From: Manihot esculenta
Taxonomy: Eukaryota; Streptophyta; Magnoliopsida; Malpighiales; Euphorbiaceae
Direction of reading: 5' to 3'
DNA length: 64,000 nucleotides
NCBI RefSeq assembly: GCF_001659605.2
Contig: NC_035161.2
Coordinates: 40,753,956-40,817,955 of the forward strand
Below the pieces are notes generated by a model. It searched no databases. It worked only from the letters and a program-made list of their open reading frames with translations, and was not told the origin of the DNA. Below are positions 1-11,905 of the stretch, piece by piece. A program made the position numbers and the translations under genes. Position 1 is the stretch's first letter. The number at the start of each line of letters is the position of its first letter.

Positions 1-455
1 CCAACATAGCACTATTCATAATTTAAAAGCATAATTATTGATCTCCTCTCCAAGGATTTCAACTGGTTCATTGTCAACATGATCACTTTGAACCAATGTA
101 GCCTATTTAGATAAATAAGGAATACCTGATTATTGAAAAATGAGAGAAACAGCAGAATAGAAAAGGCAGGATGTCTAAATCATTCAGTAAACTTTCATGA
201 ATCAAGCAGTTTAATGTTAAGCAGCTTCTAATCTTAGAGGTTGATACAAGAAAATCTGGTGACCTTTTCACTGCACTTTGTCTCTCTCACACAAGCATAC
301 ATGACTGCACGACATAATAGTTCGTGTGATGATGCACATATGCAAAGAAAATCCCCTTTTATGATTTTACATTACACACAAGGTGATTAATTGCAGTTTC
401 TGCCTTTGAAGTTACCATATAAAACTAACGTTTCAAAATTTATGCTGAAAGCCAG

Positions 456-2914
456 ATTGGATGGGAACTCTGAACTGGTTGCAGAGTTGGTCGCTGTAAA
501 TGGGTTTAAAGCTTCTTATGCTATAAAAGATGGTGCAGAAGGACCACGGGGATGGATGGTATTTTTTTTTTTTGCCATTTTTTTTCCATTTAATCTTTCG
601 GTGTCCAAGTCTTCTTTATCATCATATTAAAGAAGTAACCAGAAAATTTGAGATGGACGCTGATTTTTGCAGAATAGTAATCTTCCTTGGATAAAACCAA
701 GTAAAGGGTTGAATCTTGATCTTGGAAGTGTGACAGATGCTCTCAGTGGTGCACTTGGAGTATGTCCCTTTACTTTTTTTCTACTGAAAATCTTGACTTT
801 GTTGCAGTTAAATTGTTCCTTTTGATGGAAGGCTGTCTCTGTCTGCCTTTTCTCGTCTAACTCATAATCAATGATTTCTATAGTAGATAATGTGGTAAAA
901 AATAATGAATGTGGATTAAAGGGCCTAAATTAAGGTGTGCATTAGATCTTTCCTGGATTAGAGGGACTATGTTATGTTGCTTCTAATGATAGGAAAATGT
1001 CTATATAAATGATCAGTAGAAGAGACAAAGGATTAAATGAATTCAGCTGAGCTTGAGCACATTATGTAAGAAGCTGTCAAACATAGTTTTGTTATGAGAT
1101 GCAGCATGGTTTAGGCTTGAGGAATGACAAGGGCAGTGGAAGGCCTCCAAAGGATGTGGTTATGCCAAAGGTGCCTGTCAATAGCACGGTGTATACTGAT
1201 TTTTCTTGCCTGAGATGTAATCTAGGCTAGCATGATCAGGCAGCATGTCCACCAGAGGAATGAATCAATTTCTTGCTTGATAGCCAATCTCCCTAATGGA
1301 ACTTCAGAACATAATGTGGTACAGGGAAACCATTGATAAATCATCAAGGCATCAAAATATATTTTTAGTGTGAAATGTCAAGAATTAGTAGCTTGAATAT
1401 TTCATCAATTTAACTTATTTATCAATATTTGGCATATGATATATGATGATTTAGTTGTTCCATTTGGTCATACCTAAATTTCGTATGACAGAGGGTATGT
1501 ATCCTGGCCTTAACTTTTTCTATAATTGCATTAACTTACTTTAAATAGATTATTTTGAAACTTATTTTGTTATTTGAGTATCAAAACATGTCATTCATGT
1601 GAAAATATTGAACTTGTGGAGTTGGTATCTCTACGTTTAACATTTCATAAATGGCACTTCCATATGGTAATCAATGAAATAACTTTGCAGGATGGCTCTG
1701 ATGCCTTCCCTCTGACCCTTGGGGTCGCAGCGGCAGCTGGCTTAGGTGCATTAGCATTTTCAGAGGTTGATTTCTCGAGTCTTTTCTCTTATTATTTTTT
1801 TTCTTCATTTAAAAGAAAATTCAGTAAGGAATTTATGGTGAGAAATACTAGATTTAAATTTTCTTCTGTATTTTTGCAGATAGAAACAATTCTCCAAGTA
1901 TTAGGCTCAGCTGCAATTATTCAGTTTGCAAGTAAGAAACTCCTGTTTGCAGAGGTAGGTCTCTGGCACATCTGAAAACTTAAAGTTTTGGTCCACAATT
2001 CTGTTTCCTGGAAGCAAATCCTTGCGTACTATGCGACTATGCATTTCAGAAGTTTGATTAGATTTATTTTGTTCATTACATGTGCTGTAGACTATATTAA
2101 AAATTATATTCTGTACCCTAACCATGAAATAATTGAAAACACGGTCACATAGGCATGAAACACCAGTAGTAAATTATATTTCTTTCAAAGAAACCTTTCT
2201 CTCAAAAAGCAGGGAAGAACACTTGATTGCCTTCTCTTATTGATGATACATTATACTCCTGAATCCTGATTTGAAATCTCTGTTCATTAAATCACGAACT
2301 ATTAGGTTCTTTTTCACTAATCTTTTACATTCCCTGGCAGGACCGCAAGCAAACTCTGCAACAAGTTGATGAATTCTTGAACACAAAGGTCGCCCCTAAA
2401 GAGCTTGTTGATGAGATAAAGGTACCTGAACTTAGTATTTGAAAACTTTAGGTTTACTCTGATATTATAAATAAATGAGTAATCATATTCTTGGTATTGC
2501 TTATTAATTGGGACTGTAAATCTTTTCTGTAAAAAATCTGGTAAATTCAGGAAATTGGGAAAGCTCTTCTGCCAGCAGGTTCATCAAGTAAGGCTCTCCC
2601 TCCACCGGTAAAACCAAGTTCAGAAGCTGCTACTGCTGCAGCTGCTGATAATACTGTACAGAAGGCAGAAGCTGCTCCACAGCCAGCTCCCCAAATAAAT
2701 TCAGTTAAAGCAGAATCAGTTAGTGGATTCCCAAGGCCCCTTTCGCCATATGCATCTGTAAAATCCTCTCATTCAATGCTTTATAGTCTTCTGTAAATGT
2801 TCTGAGCAGTATGCTTTCTCCTGTTTGATTAAACACGGCCTAAATGTGTGGCTTTTTTATTTGCAGTATCCAGATTTGAAGCCACCAACATCTCCTACTC
2901 CATCACAGCCCTAA
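456..2914 (+). CDS. TROL: Thylakoid rhodanese-like protein TROL (STR4), 3' part of gene
   Basis: Seven exons can be read with GT-AG borders: 456-558, 673-759, 1691-1765, 1880-1954, 2341-2421, 2551-2757 and 2867-2914 (TAA). The spliced product contains the end of the rhodanese-like domain ([28 protein letters not shown]), a hydrophobic membrane stretch ([13 protein letters not shown] and [14 protein letters not shown]), a conserved segment starting [19 protein letters not shown], an Ala/Pro-rich linker, and the C-terminal tail PLSPYASYPDLKPP. In known TROL proteins that tail (ITEP) docks ferredoxin-NADP+ reductase to the thylakoid membrane, so the likely role is in partitioning photosynthetic electrons. 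The first exon begins in codon phase 2, so the transit peptide and N-terminal exons lie left of the window. All visible exons are intact. Family assignment is confident because the residue order matches TROL throughout; function is inferred from the family. Confidence 0.92.
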
Positions 2915-4237
2915 ATTATAAATGCATTGAAAATCTTCTGGTGTTTTTCTACAGCAAGCGACTGTTTTGCCTGCAATTTCATGAGTTGCCCCATCTATGT
3001 ACGTGATTTATACAATTTTCCATCCTTATATGACACTCAAACAAGTGATGAAAAGGATGTTATGGGTTTTTATGGCCAATAAGGTTATGTTTCTTTTAGC
3101 CTACTAAACCTTGTGGATATTTTAGTTCATAATTTAACAGTAATTTATAAATAACTGTGTTTTGTGTTCAATTTATGGAGTCAATGAAACAGCGACAGAG
3201 GGAGAAACACTGACATAATGTTAATGTTGTGTGAAGTAGTAAATTTTTAGTATTTTTTTAGGATGTTGAACTGAAGATTTCCAAGAAAATAATGCATATA
3301 TCCTGGTTGATGATTAGTTGTGAAATGCTCTAGAAAATCATCAAAAAATTCTCGTGTGTAGAAATTAATTTATATATTTAATTAATTAAATTCAGATAAT
3401 AATGTTTTGTGATGAATTTTATCGTATTTTATAATAAAGATTACTATTATTTTAATAATTTCTTGATTATTAATGGGATAAATGTATGCAATTTATAATG
3501 GATGACAATCAGTTTCAATTATCTACTAATAGATTTGACGAGCAATTGACAGGCCATCAATAATCCTAATCGGGCAACGTTAATATTCGGGTTCTTCGGC
3601 CCATATTGCGTTCTCTCCAAATGGTTTGGCCCACTTTCGTGCCAAAAGAAAACCTAGAACCAGGCTTCCGATTACATTAAAAGAGTTTTGACAAAAATAA
3701 ATATATATATATATATTACATTAAAAAATAATAATAAAGTAATAGATTTTGTTTGAATGCCTAATTCCAAAAAACTTTAAAAGAAATTAATTTTTTTAAA
3801 ATTCAACATTGATGGTTCAGCTGTACTTAAGAAGAGTGTATCTTACGACATTTCAACTGTTTTTCTAAATAATAAAATATGAATTCCACGAATGTATGAG
3901 ATGAAATGAGACAAGACAAGAAGCATATACTCGATATAGATGAAGTAATTTCTGATAATAAAAACATTAAAAAAGTTTATAACGGCAAGTCAACCACTTG
4001 TAAATTTGTATGGTTGGTAGGAGCTGCCGTTCGCCGCTTTTGCTCCCAAGAGATTCCAGGGCTATGCTCTTGCTATATGCTTGCTTGGCCCCCATGAAAA
4101 TGAAACTCATCCTTAGATAAAAAAAAGAAAACCCATCAATTAAACTTCTTTAAAAAAAATAAAATCCCAGTTCCTTATTTCAGAAACTATTAATAATTCC
4201 TTCTTCTTCTTTCTGTTTTAGCTCAATATATCCAACG
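2915..4237. other. TROL 3' flank and intergenic spacer
   Basis: About 1.3 kb without a convincing gene. The first few hundred bases are probably the TROL 3' UTR. The rest is AT-rich with a short TA run near 3700-3718. A 63-codon reading frame at 3906-4097 has no recognisable family features and is taken as chance. Confidence 0.6.
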
Positions 4238-4260
4238 CAGCAGCAGCAGCAGCAGCAGCA
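4237..4260 (+). repeat. CAG microsatellite directly before the R3-MYB start codon
   Basis: About eight CAG/GCA units end at the base before the ATG at 4261. They are presumably in the 5' UTR. If translation began upstream in the same frame they could encode Gln, Ala or Ser, but no in-frame upstream ATG is apparent. Confidence 0.85.
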
Positions 4261-4777
4261 ATGGATAGACGCCGCAGAAAGCAACACAAGCGTTGCTCTG
4301 AAGGTGGCCAAATCCTTTCCTTCTTTTTGTTTCATGTTTGTGCTTTGGATACTCTGTGTGTCCTTCGCTTGCAATATCCTGAAACCTTTACAACTTCTTG
4401 TAATTAACTGCTCTCTCTTTCCCCTGTTTCTATATTTTTGGCAGAGGTTTGCAGTATTGAATGGGAGTTCATAAATATGTCCGACCAAGAAGAAGATCTC
4501 ATTTATAGAATGTACAAGCTTGTCGGAGACAGGTCATCATTTACTTCATATCCTTTTTCTTTTCCTGCTAAGCACGGGCATAATTTGATTTGATTTCCTC
4601 CATTGTTTTGACGTGAGAGATCACTAATCCTTGTGTTCCATTAAAAAAAGCAGGTGGGCTTTGATCGCTGGTCGAATTCCAGGTCGGAAAGCGGAAGAGA
4701 TAGAGAGGTTTTGGATAATGAGGCATGGTGAAGTGTTTGCCAGTAGACGGAAAGAAATCAAGTTGTCCAACTCTTAA
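4261..4777 (+). CDS. CPC/TRY/ETC-like single-repeat R3-MYB protein
   Basis: Three exons (4261-4303, 4445-4532, 4654-4777) give an 84-residue protein. It starts with a basic stretch (MDRRRRKQHKR), followed by one R3 MYB repeat with regularly spaced tryptophans W21, W45 and W64. Residues 32-51 fit the bHLH-binding signature [DE]Lx2[RK]x3Lx6Lx3R exactly (D32, L33, R36, L40, L47, R51). No activation domain follows. In Arabidopsis, proteins of this shape (CPC, TRY, ETC1-3) move between epidermal cells and compete with R2R3-MYBs for GL3/EGL3 bHLH partners, repressing trichome fate and promoting root hairs. Length matches ETC1/CPC better than TRY. The intron inside the MYB repeat, splitting the Arg codon before the second Trp, is as in the family. 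Which paralogue it is cannot be settled here. Confidence 0.92.
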
Positions 4778-5060
4778 TTATGTAATAATTAACATTAATC
4801 CCTTCTTCGAATCATACTATAAGCTAGTCTACATCCATCAATTATTATTTCTTCTTTAATTTATGTTTTTAAAAAACAAAAAATTTGTTAATTTTTCCCT
4901 TTAATTATTATTTTTTTAAAAAAAAATTGCAGATGGATAACACAGTACAGTGATGTAACATGAATCTACCCAGAAATATGAGAATGGTAGGTTTGACAAA
5001 GCTTGTTTAACTTGTTGGAGTTGGGTTAGATAGATGATGGATCCACCACTCTAAAGTTTT
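4778..5060. other. R3-MYB 3' flank
   Basis: Under 300 bp between the MYB stop codon and the Copia target site; AT-rich, no feature seen apart from a likely 3' UTR. Confidence 0.5.
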
Positions 5061-5065
5061 AAGAT

Positions 5066-5260
5066 TGTTATCATGATAGAAAATCAATTTTTGTGATTAT
5101 AGCGGTTATTATTTTTATCATAATTAATTTATACTTTTTTATATTTATTATAATTAATTGATACTTTTCTATATATATATATAAATATAATATTTCTGTA
5201 GAATATATACATTAGAAATACATAATTTTTTTATTATTATTTGTATTCTTTCTGCTAATA
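5066..5260 (+). repeat. Copia 5' LTR
   Basis: Short LTR of about 195 bp, similar along its length to 14767-14956 though diverged. It contains a TA-rich promoter-like stretch and is followed directly by the primer-binding-like site. Confidence 0.85.
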
Positions 5261-5412
5261 TGATATTAGAGCCGCAAGACTTCGATTTCTAACTTTTAGG
5301 ATCTCTTCTCTCTTTGCAATTCTGATTAGTTTTCCACCAAGCCACCTAACTCTGTTCATATTCACACATTGTTTATCTCTATTCCTTTGCAATCAAGGAA
5401 CAAAGGGAGAAA

Positions 5413-5917
5413 TATGACATTTCAAAACCTATTGCAACGCTTTCAATTGGCTCCAACTATAATCTCTGGATTCAAGGTATGAAAAGTTTTTTGATAGGTC
5501 GCAAACTTTGGCGTATTGTCTCAGGCGATATTGTTAAGCCGATAAGAGAGAAAGTTGAAATTGATACGAAATTTGCAGAACGTCCAGAGGATTGGAATAA
5601 TAAAAATCACCAAATTATCACTTGATTTCGCAATACCTCTGTCCCATCAATTCACATTCAATTTGCTGATTGTGACTGTACAAACGAAATCTGGGATTTT
5701 CTAACTAATCGATATCAGACCACTGGACTTACTCACCATTATCAGTTGTGGACTACTCTTCATAATTTGAAACAAGAAACTGGACAATCTATAAATGATT
5801 TTCTTGCCCAGGTACAACCAATTTGGCCTCAAATATCTCAGGTCAAAATCAGTGAAGATCATCTTCATCTCATTCAAGTTCTAATGGCTTTTCGATCTGA
5901 ATATGAGGCTGTTCGAG
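5413..5917 (+). pseudogene. Copia gag, N-terminal part
   Basis: Reading frame from TAT at 5413 gives YDISKPIATLSIGSNYNLWIQ and later FLTNRYQTTGLTHHYQLW and LMAFRSEYEAVR, the DUF4219/UBN2-type gag of plant Copia elements. An in-frame stop lies near 5624 (TGA where an ordinary codon is expected). The frame is then interrupted at 5917 by the solo Gypsy LTR and resumes at 8089. Confidence 0.8.
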
Positions 5918-6519
5918 TGTAACAGCCCGGAAACCGAACTGCTACCGGCACTAGGATCCAGATCGACTTAAGGTCTCCGGGACCCGTAGTAAGCCTGCTA
6001 TCCTGTCTGTGTACCTGTGAAATCTCATACATGATCATACATTTTCTGTAAAACCATAAAACTTTTCTTCACTCCACGGCTTACCCTGTGCATGCACTAT
6101 ATCTCTTCTATAATAATCCCTACTAGAGCTCCTCATTGCTCTAGGCGGATACAACTCATAATGTTAAGCCTGGTTTTCTCATAAACATACAATGCAAATA
6201 TGTACACCTAAACTGATCATGTGTATACACAAAGGGAGTACAACTCTTATAAGTCAAGCACAAGTCTATACACTGTACACTATCTCTTTATATTCATGTC
6301 CACACTAGCTATTACAGCACTCTTCTTCTTCCATACCCTGCTGGACTTCCTCTGGACTCTGAACCTGCACAACTGGGGTTAGGGGAGAGGGATGAGCTAT
6401 ACAAGCCCAATGAGTAGAACTATAAAACATGGTATTAAAACATGATCTCATGGAATGCATCACATCACAGACATTTCATCTCAAGGATAGACATGACCAC
6501 CAAAATTCCCACTGGAAGG

Positions 6520-6680
6520 ATGCCTGGCCCAGCCAGGTCTTACATCCTCAATTTGCCTGGCCCGGCCAGGTCTTACAAACTCTGCTCGCCTGGCCCAGCC
6601 AGGTCTTACGATAATCTGCTGCCTGGCCTAGCCAGGTCTTACCTACAGAAGGCTGCCTGGCCCAGCCAGGTCTTACACAG
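6520..6680. repeat. Tandem repeat in solo LTR, five CCTGGCC-GCCAGG units
   Basis: Five copies of TGCCTGGCCCAGCCAGGTCTTAC, each followed by a variable spacer, with a period of about 34 bases. Each core is a small palindrome (CCTGGC/GCCAGG). One copy reads CCCGG and another CCTAG in the centre. Confidence 0.9.
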
Positions 6681-7044
6681 AGTTAGGGCTATTGGGGTCG
6701 CCTTGGTCCATCCATCTCATCATATACATCGTATTATGCAATGCGCCATATTCGTGAAACTAGTGCAATCAACCTACTATAGTCATCATGATGCATGCCA
6801 CATGCTAAAAGCATTTTAGTTCTGACAAGAGAAGTTTCACTCACCTCTGGCTGACTCTGGACTACCTCTGCAGGTTCTGAACCTGTGCTCACTGCTGACT
6901 TCCCTGATTCCTCTGGTCCGTTCCTACACAGGTGGACTCAAATGAGGGACCAAACGAACTCAAGAACCGCTCTAAGAAACTCCCCAAAAGCCCTCTAAAA
7001 GATCCTAAAACAATCACAGAAAACATGCAAAAGAAAGCTAGACA

Positions 7045-7290
7045 GGGCACTTTCGGCGGCATGTTCAACGGCCGAAACCCCTCTCCAGAGACGAAACTCA
7101 TGCATGTTCGGCGGCACCTTCGGCAGCCGAAAGTCTCGTCCAGAGACGAACCTCAACCTTCGGCGGCACTTTCGGCGGCCGAACCTTGCCTCCAGAGACG
7201 AAAGTCCAAATGTTCGGGGGCAAGCTTTGGCAGCCGAAACTGCCTCCACAAGGGGTTCGGCGGCCGAATCTTCCTTCGGCGGCCGAACCT
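7045..7290. repeat. Cluster of TTCGG-CGG-CCGAA inverted repeats in solo LTR
   Basis: Several perfect or near-perfect copies of the 13-mer TTCGGCGGCCGAA and half-copies (TTCGGCGGCA, GGCAGCCGAA) are spaced irregularly. A second, smaller cluster is at about 7838-7912. The same clusters occur at the equivalent places in the LTR at 60877-63085. Confidence 0.85.
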
Positions 7291-8088
7291 GGCTTTGTCC
7301 AGTGGACAGAACCCTGCTCTGTTTCATGCAAAACTCTCCCAAACTTTACCCAACCATGCATATCAACTACTCTCAACTAGCACATACCATATACCATGCA
7401 TAAAGAGGTCCAAAACTCTCCTAAACCTCAACCAAACACATCAAACAACACTTAACATGCTTGTACATAAACATCTCCCATAAACCTCATCTAAACCTAA
7501 TCATGCATACTACCCATCCAACTCCCATAAAACCTTCAAAAACCATCAAAGAAGTTCAGGATCAACCCTTACCTCCTTAAGAACTTGAGGATGAGTGATC
7601 CTAACGTGGAGATAGGGAGAAAACCTCTTCCAAAGCTCCAAGCTTCAAAACTTACTATTTTTGCTCAAAACCTTCAAAACACACCAAAACTCTTAAAACC
7701 CTTGAAAGATTTGGTGAAAAACATGAAAAACATGAAAGTCAACTTGGGAGGGGCTGGAACTCACCTCTGGCTGCAAGTGGAGGAGAAATATCCTCTTTCC
7801 ACCGACCGTTGGCCCTTTTATAGGTGGCTGGCCAGACCACCTTCGGCAGCCGAACGTGAATCCGAAACCATGCAATGTTCGGCGGCCGAAAGTGACCTTC
7901 GGCGGCCGAACCTTTGCATTTCTCCCTGGTTGCTTTTCTATCAAAACTCATTTCCTTTAACACTTTAAAACATTCAAAACTCTTAAAAACACATGAAAAC
8001 ATATGTCTTACCCTTCTCGAGGGTTCCGACACTCGAGATTCCACCGGTCTACAGGAATTCCGATGCCGGACTCAAGCCGGGTATTACA

Positions 8089-9230
8089 TCGAGAATCCTT
8101 ACTACATTGAAATCCACTCCCATTATTGTATACTGCTATTCAAGAGATTATTTTTGAAGAGACACGTCTCAATCTGGATCAAACTCCTCAATTTGAAACA
8201 GCTCTTGCAACTACTCGCTCCTCCCATCAGAAATTTTGCAATCAACTCTGTAAGAATTGCAATCAAACTGGTCATGCTTTTGCTTATTGTCCAACTATAG
8301 AATGCAGATATTGTCATGGTTACGACCATATTCTTGAAAATTGTTCCACACGCCCTCCAAGACCAAAAGGAGGCAATCCTAAATTCAAGAATGTCTCAAA
8401 GCCTAGCTCTTCCTCTATCACTGCTACTGCTATTGAAGCTTCTACTGCCATCACCATGAGTGATCTTGAGGTATTACTCAAACAGGTTATTTCTTCCAAT
8501 TCTCCTGCTGTTATGTCTGCCACTCCGAGTAATTCTTATTGGCTTTTTGACTCTGCATGTTGCAATCATATGACCACTAATATTAAATTATTGAATTCTG
8601 CAAAACCTGTATCTTCTTTACCACCAATCCTTACTGCAAATGGCACTAAAATGAACATTACATACACTGGTCATGTGTCTACTTCAACTCTTCATCTCCC
8701 TTACACCTATTATATCCTTAATTTGGCACTCAACCTTATCTATGTTGGTTAGTTGTGTGAAAAAATCTAAATGTTATTTTTTTCTCCCATTAGTGTCCAG
8801 GTACACGATTCACAAACGAGACAGATTCTTGGGATGGGTCGTAGGGTGAGTCGATTATTTGAGTTTACATCTTTACATCTTCCTCAGCGACTTGTGTCTG
8901 CGGCCACAATCCCCAATTCCTCTATTCATCAATGGCATTTTCGTCTTGGTCATACCTCAGCCACTAAAATTCAACCTTTATTTCTCGTGGATTATTAGGA
9001 TCTATTAAGTTTGAGTAATTTCATTGTTTAAATTGTCAGCTTACAAAACAACCTGCATTATCTTACTAATTCAATACTCCTTTTAGCTTGGTTCATTCAG
9101 ACATTTGGAGTCCTTCTCCTATTTTTTCAATAAATGATTTTCATTATTTTATGTTATTTATTGACGATTATTCTCGATTTATTTGGATATATTTTTTGAA
9201 ACATCGATCTGAGTTGTCACATACTTATAT
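8089..9230 (+). pseudogene. Copia gag end, zinc knuckle, protease, GAG-pre-integrase, start of integrase
   Basis: The frame at 8126-8752 holds a CX2CX4HX4C zinc knuckle (CKNCNQTGHAFAYC) and the aspartic protease motif WLFDSACCNHMT. After a stop and frame break near 8752, 8771-8998 carries the GAG-pre-integrase motif HQWHFRLGH. A third frame from about 9088 reads LVHSDIWSPSP and FIDDYSRFIWIYFLKH, the start of the integrase core with its first catalytic Asp. The frame is cut at 9230 by the CACTA insertion. Stops and frame changes show that it is dead. Confidence 0.85.
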
Positions 9231-9247
9231 CACTACAAAAAAACAGT

Positions 9248-9880
9248 GATTTAGCGACCAAAATTTTGGTCGCTAAAAAGACAAATTTGGTCGCTATTAC
9301 GAAATAGCGACCATTTAGCGACCAAACAAATTGGTCGGTGTTTGGCCAGTCGCTAATTATTTTGCGACAATCTGAACATTGGTCGCTAAAATAGCGACCA
9401 TTCAGTGACCATTTTTTGGTCGCTAATTTGGTGTCATGGTTGAAAATTAGTCGTCAAAATTTGGTCGCTACATGGTCGTTGATTTGGTCGCTAAATGGTC
9501 GCTGATTTGGTCACTATAAGTTGGTCGCTAAATGGTCGCTGATGTGGTCGCTATAATGTGGTCGCTGTTTCGGTCGCTAATTTGGTCGCTATTTCGTTGT
9601 TATTTGATCGTCTCAAGGAAGAGTATTTAATTGCTGTATGGAAGTAAATTGGTCGTTAATTTTTTGTCGCTAATTTGGTCGCTATTTCGTTGTTATTTGA
9701 TCGCCTCAAGGAAGAACATTTAGTCGCTGTGTGAAAGTGAATTGGTCGTTAATTTTTTGTCGCAAAATGGTCGCTAATTTGGTCGCTATTTCTTAAGAAT
9801 TTAGTCGCTGTATGGAAGTAAATTGGTCGTTAATTTTTAGTCGCAAAATGGTCGCTGTTTTGGTCGTAAAATGAAATATA
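9248..9880. repeat. CACTA left subterminal repeat block (GGTCGCTAA motifs)
   Basis: Dozens of direct and inverted copies of GGTCGCTA(A/T) and GGTCGCTGA are spaced mostly 10-25 bases apart. Within the block, longer units of about 90-120 bases (around 9590-9830, containing GTCGTTAATTTTTTGTCGC) are themselves repeated two to three times. Confidence 0.88.
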
Positions 9881-10194
9881 TATTTATTATTTAATTTGCT
9901 TTTGTGGCTGATTAGTCACTAATAAATGCTTTTAAATCTGATTCATATCATTTTTCCAATAAATTCATAAACCTGCTAAAATATCAATATGTACACACAT
10001 TTCAATACATAAAACATCAAAGATAATATATAAACATCAACTTCATTTCATAATTATGCAATCTAAAAATCCAAAACATTACTATAGTTCAAGACTATGA
10101 AACTTAAAATATCTCAAAATACATAATTAATCCAAATAGTATCAAATTCATATCATAAAATATATTATTAAAGTTAGTGAGAAATGATATCATG

Positions 10195-10620
10195 CTAATC
10201 TATATGTGAATCACCAGGGGATCTTTGAGCTGGAGGCATATCAGATGTTGATGGCATCAATGAGGAAGACTGCTGTCCCATCCTCCTTGCCTGTAGTTCA
10301 TCACGCATTTGAGCTATTATCTGATTTTGGTCTAGTACAAGTTTCTGCAAACTACTATACTTCTCTTCAAACTTTGCTTCAATTTCCTTCTTCCATTCTG
10401 GTGATTGGGATGATGGAACATTTGTTGTTTTTCCCACAGTTCCTGTTTGAGAGAAGGCAGAAGAGGCAGCACTACCTAAACCATAAACTCGACTTCCTTG
10501 CCATCCTCCTGCTGCAGTAATGAACAATTGATCCTCATTAATAGTTCCTCCATCTCCTTCCATAGGATCTGATCCCACATTCTGGCTTGAATGTTGTTCT
10601 TTTAGCTTCAAATAATTTTC
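10195..10620 (-). pseudogene. C-terminal exon of Ptta/En/Spm-type CACTA protein
   Basis: A splice acceptor (TTTTCTAG) precedes the exon start at 10620. The frame reads ENYLKLKEQHS, then a Gly-rich motif GSRVYGLGSAASS, then a charged helix (EWKKEIEAKFEEKYSSLQKL) and a polar tail ending at 10195. The RVYGLGS motif followed by a coiled coil is typical of the C-terminus of the Transposase_24 (Ptta/En/Spm) proteins of plant CACTA elements. I could not find the upstream exons in the remaining element, so the gene is partial. The exon itself is open, about 141 residues. Confidence 0.6.
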
Positions 10621-11740
10621 CTAGAAAATTACAGAATAACAGTTCAATTTGAATACTAAAGTAAGGAAAAATGTTAATACCTACAAGATATGACAATTAT
10701 AATACCTGCAAGATATCACATTTACAATACTTGCAAGATATGATAATAGAAAAATGAATCACACAACTTAGAATCACCTAGATATCAGAATCATACTTGC
10801 AACTGAAAATCAATAAAACAACTCAAAATCAATCACACAACTGAGATAATTTTCCTACACAAGATATATGTAGTAAAAATATATAAATTAAATTCATAAA
10901 AATGGGAGGAGGAATTAAAGTAAATTGAGATAATTTTGATTATGATTTTAATTACAGTCAACCAGTCAAGTGTTGTTGTGCAAAACAGTAGCTCAGACTG
11001 CACTTGCAGCACGTGCTGTTGTGCATCGTCCATTGGCTGCAAGTGCATTGCTGGGCAACATGTGCACCTTGCTGCTAGGAAAAGGCTGAAAACCTTCAAA
11101 AAAATCTAGAGCCCAATGCTAAGTTTTTTAAGTCCAATTAATATTAAATATTAAATAAGTCTAAGTTAATAATTTGTAAATATTATATTTAAGTCCAATA
11201 AATAAGTTTTTTTTTTCTCTAATCATTTACTATACAAATGCTATTAATCAAATTAATCTGAATTTGTGTTTTTATATAAGTTAATTTCTTTCAAAGCTTT
11301 GACAAATTATCCGAATAGTAACACTTGTTAAAGTTCACTTGAATATGCCTGAAGATTACAGATACTTGGATTGTAATCTTTGCTTGAGTTTTTACTTATC
11401 TATGTTCTATTGAGTAAACTAAATTGTTTATAAATGATTATCCTACTTGGAAAAGTGGATTGTTTGTTATTAGTGACAAGAGTTGCTGAACTAATGCAGT
11501 GTGGCTGTGCCTTGCCTTGCCTAAATCCTTAAACCAAAGTCTTTAGGTTCTTGTGGGTAGCGAGCTTGCTTCTAATTTGGCAAGGTCCTCAAAAAAAGCA
11601 ATGCCAACTTCCAAATACCCAAACCAAAGCTCTGACTAAACTTATTTGATCAATCAAATGCCAATTCAAATCAACATATTGAAAAATTGAAGGACACAAT
11701 GGCAGCAAATCCAATATAGATATTTTAATCACAAAGCCAA

Positions 11741-11857
11741 CACATATATATATATATGTATATATATATATCCAATATAGATATTTTAATCACAAAGCCA
11801 ACACATATATACATATATGTATATATATATATATATATATATACATATATGTATATA

Positions 11858-11903
<46 letters not shown>

Positions 11904-11905
11904 GC
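11741..11905. repeat. (TA)n / ACATATATGTAT microsatellite
   Basis: About 165 bases of TA dinucleotides broken by ACATATATG. A short flank (CCAATATAGATATTTTAATCA) is duplicated at about 11710 and 11772, so the repeat expanded with part of its border. Confidence 0.9.

Larger units (their letters stand above)
5918..8088 (-). mobile_element. Solo LTR of a Gypsy chromovirus, inside the Copia gag
   Basis: 2171 bp with TG...CA ends (TGTAACAGCCCGG at the left, GGGTATTACA at the right), flanked by the perfect 5-bp duplication TCGAG at 5913-5917 and 8089-8093. It aligns end to end with the LTR at 60877-63085, which has an attached Gypsy polyprotein and gives the - strand orientation. No internal coding sequence is present, so the element has recombined to a solo LTR. 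It is richer in GC than its surroundings. It carries a five-unit tandem repeat (6520-6680) and clusters of TTCGGCGGCCGAA-type palindromes. Open frames inside it are by-products of this composition. Confidence 0.93.

Noticed and set aside
391..455. Upstream extension of the first TROL exon, using the acceptor at 396
   Set aside because: Residues it would add do not fit the rhodanese-like domain; the acceptor GCCAG at 455 gives the expected continuation into [11 protein letters not shown].
4180..4488. 102-codon - strand frame with a poly-Cys run
   Set aside because: Antisense of the CAG repeat and of R3-MYB exon 1.
6520..6680. Regularly spaced repeat resembling a CRISPR array
   Set aside because: Plant LTR tandem repeat; spacers are short and unequal in length, no cas genes, eukaryotic context.
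6429..8044. Several overlapping open frames of 60-183 codons on both strands
   Set aside because: They lie wholly in the solo Gypsy LTR and arise from its GC-rich palindromes and tandem repeats; no conserved protein motif. The same applies to the frames at 61928-62964.
10206..10520. 104-codon + strand frame
   Set aside because: Antisense shadow of the Ptta/En/Spm exon, whose - strand reading has the RVYGLGS motif and coiled coil.
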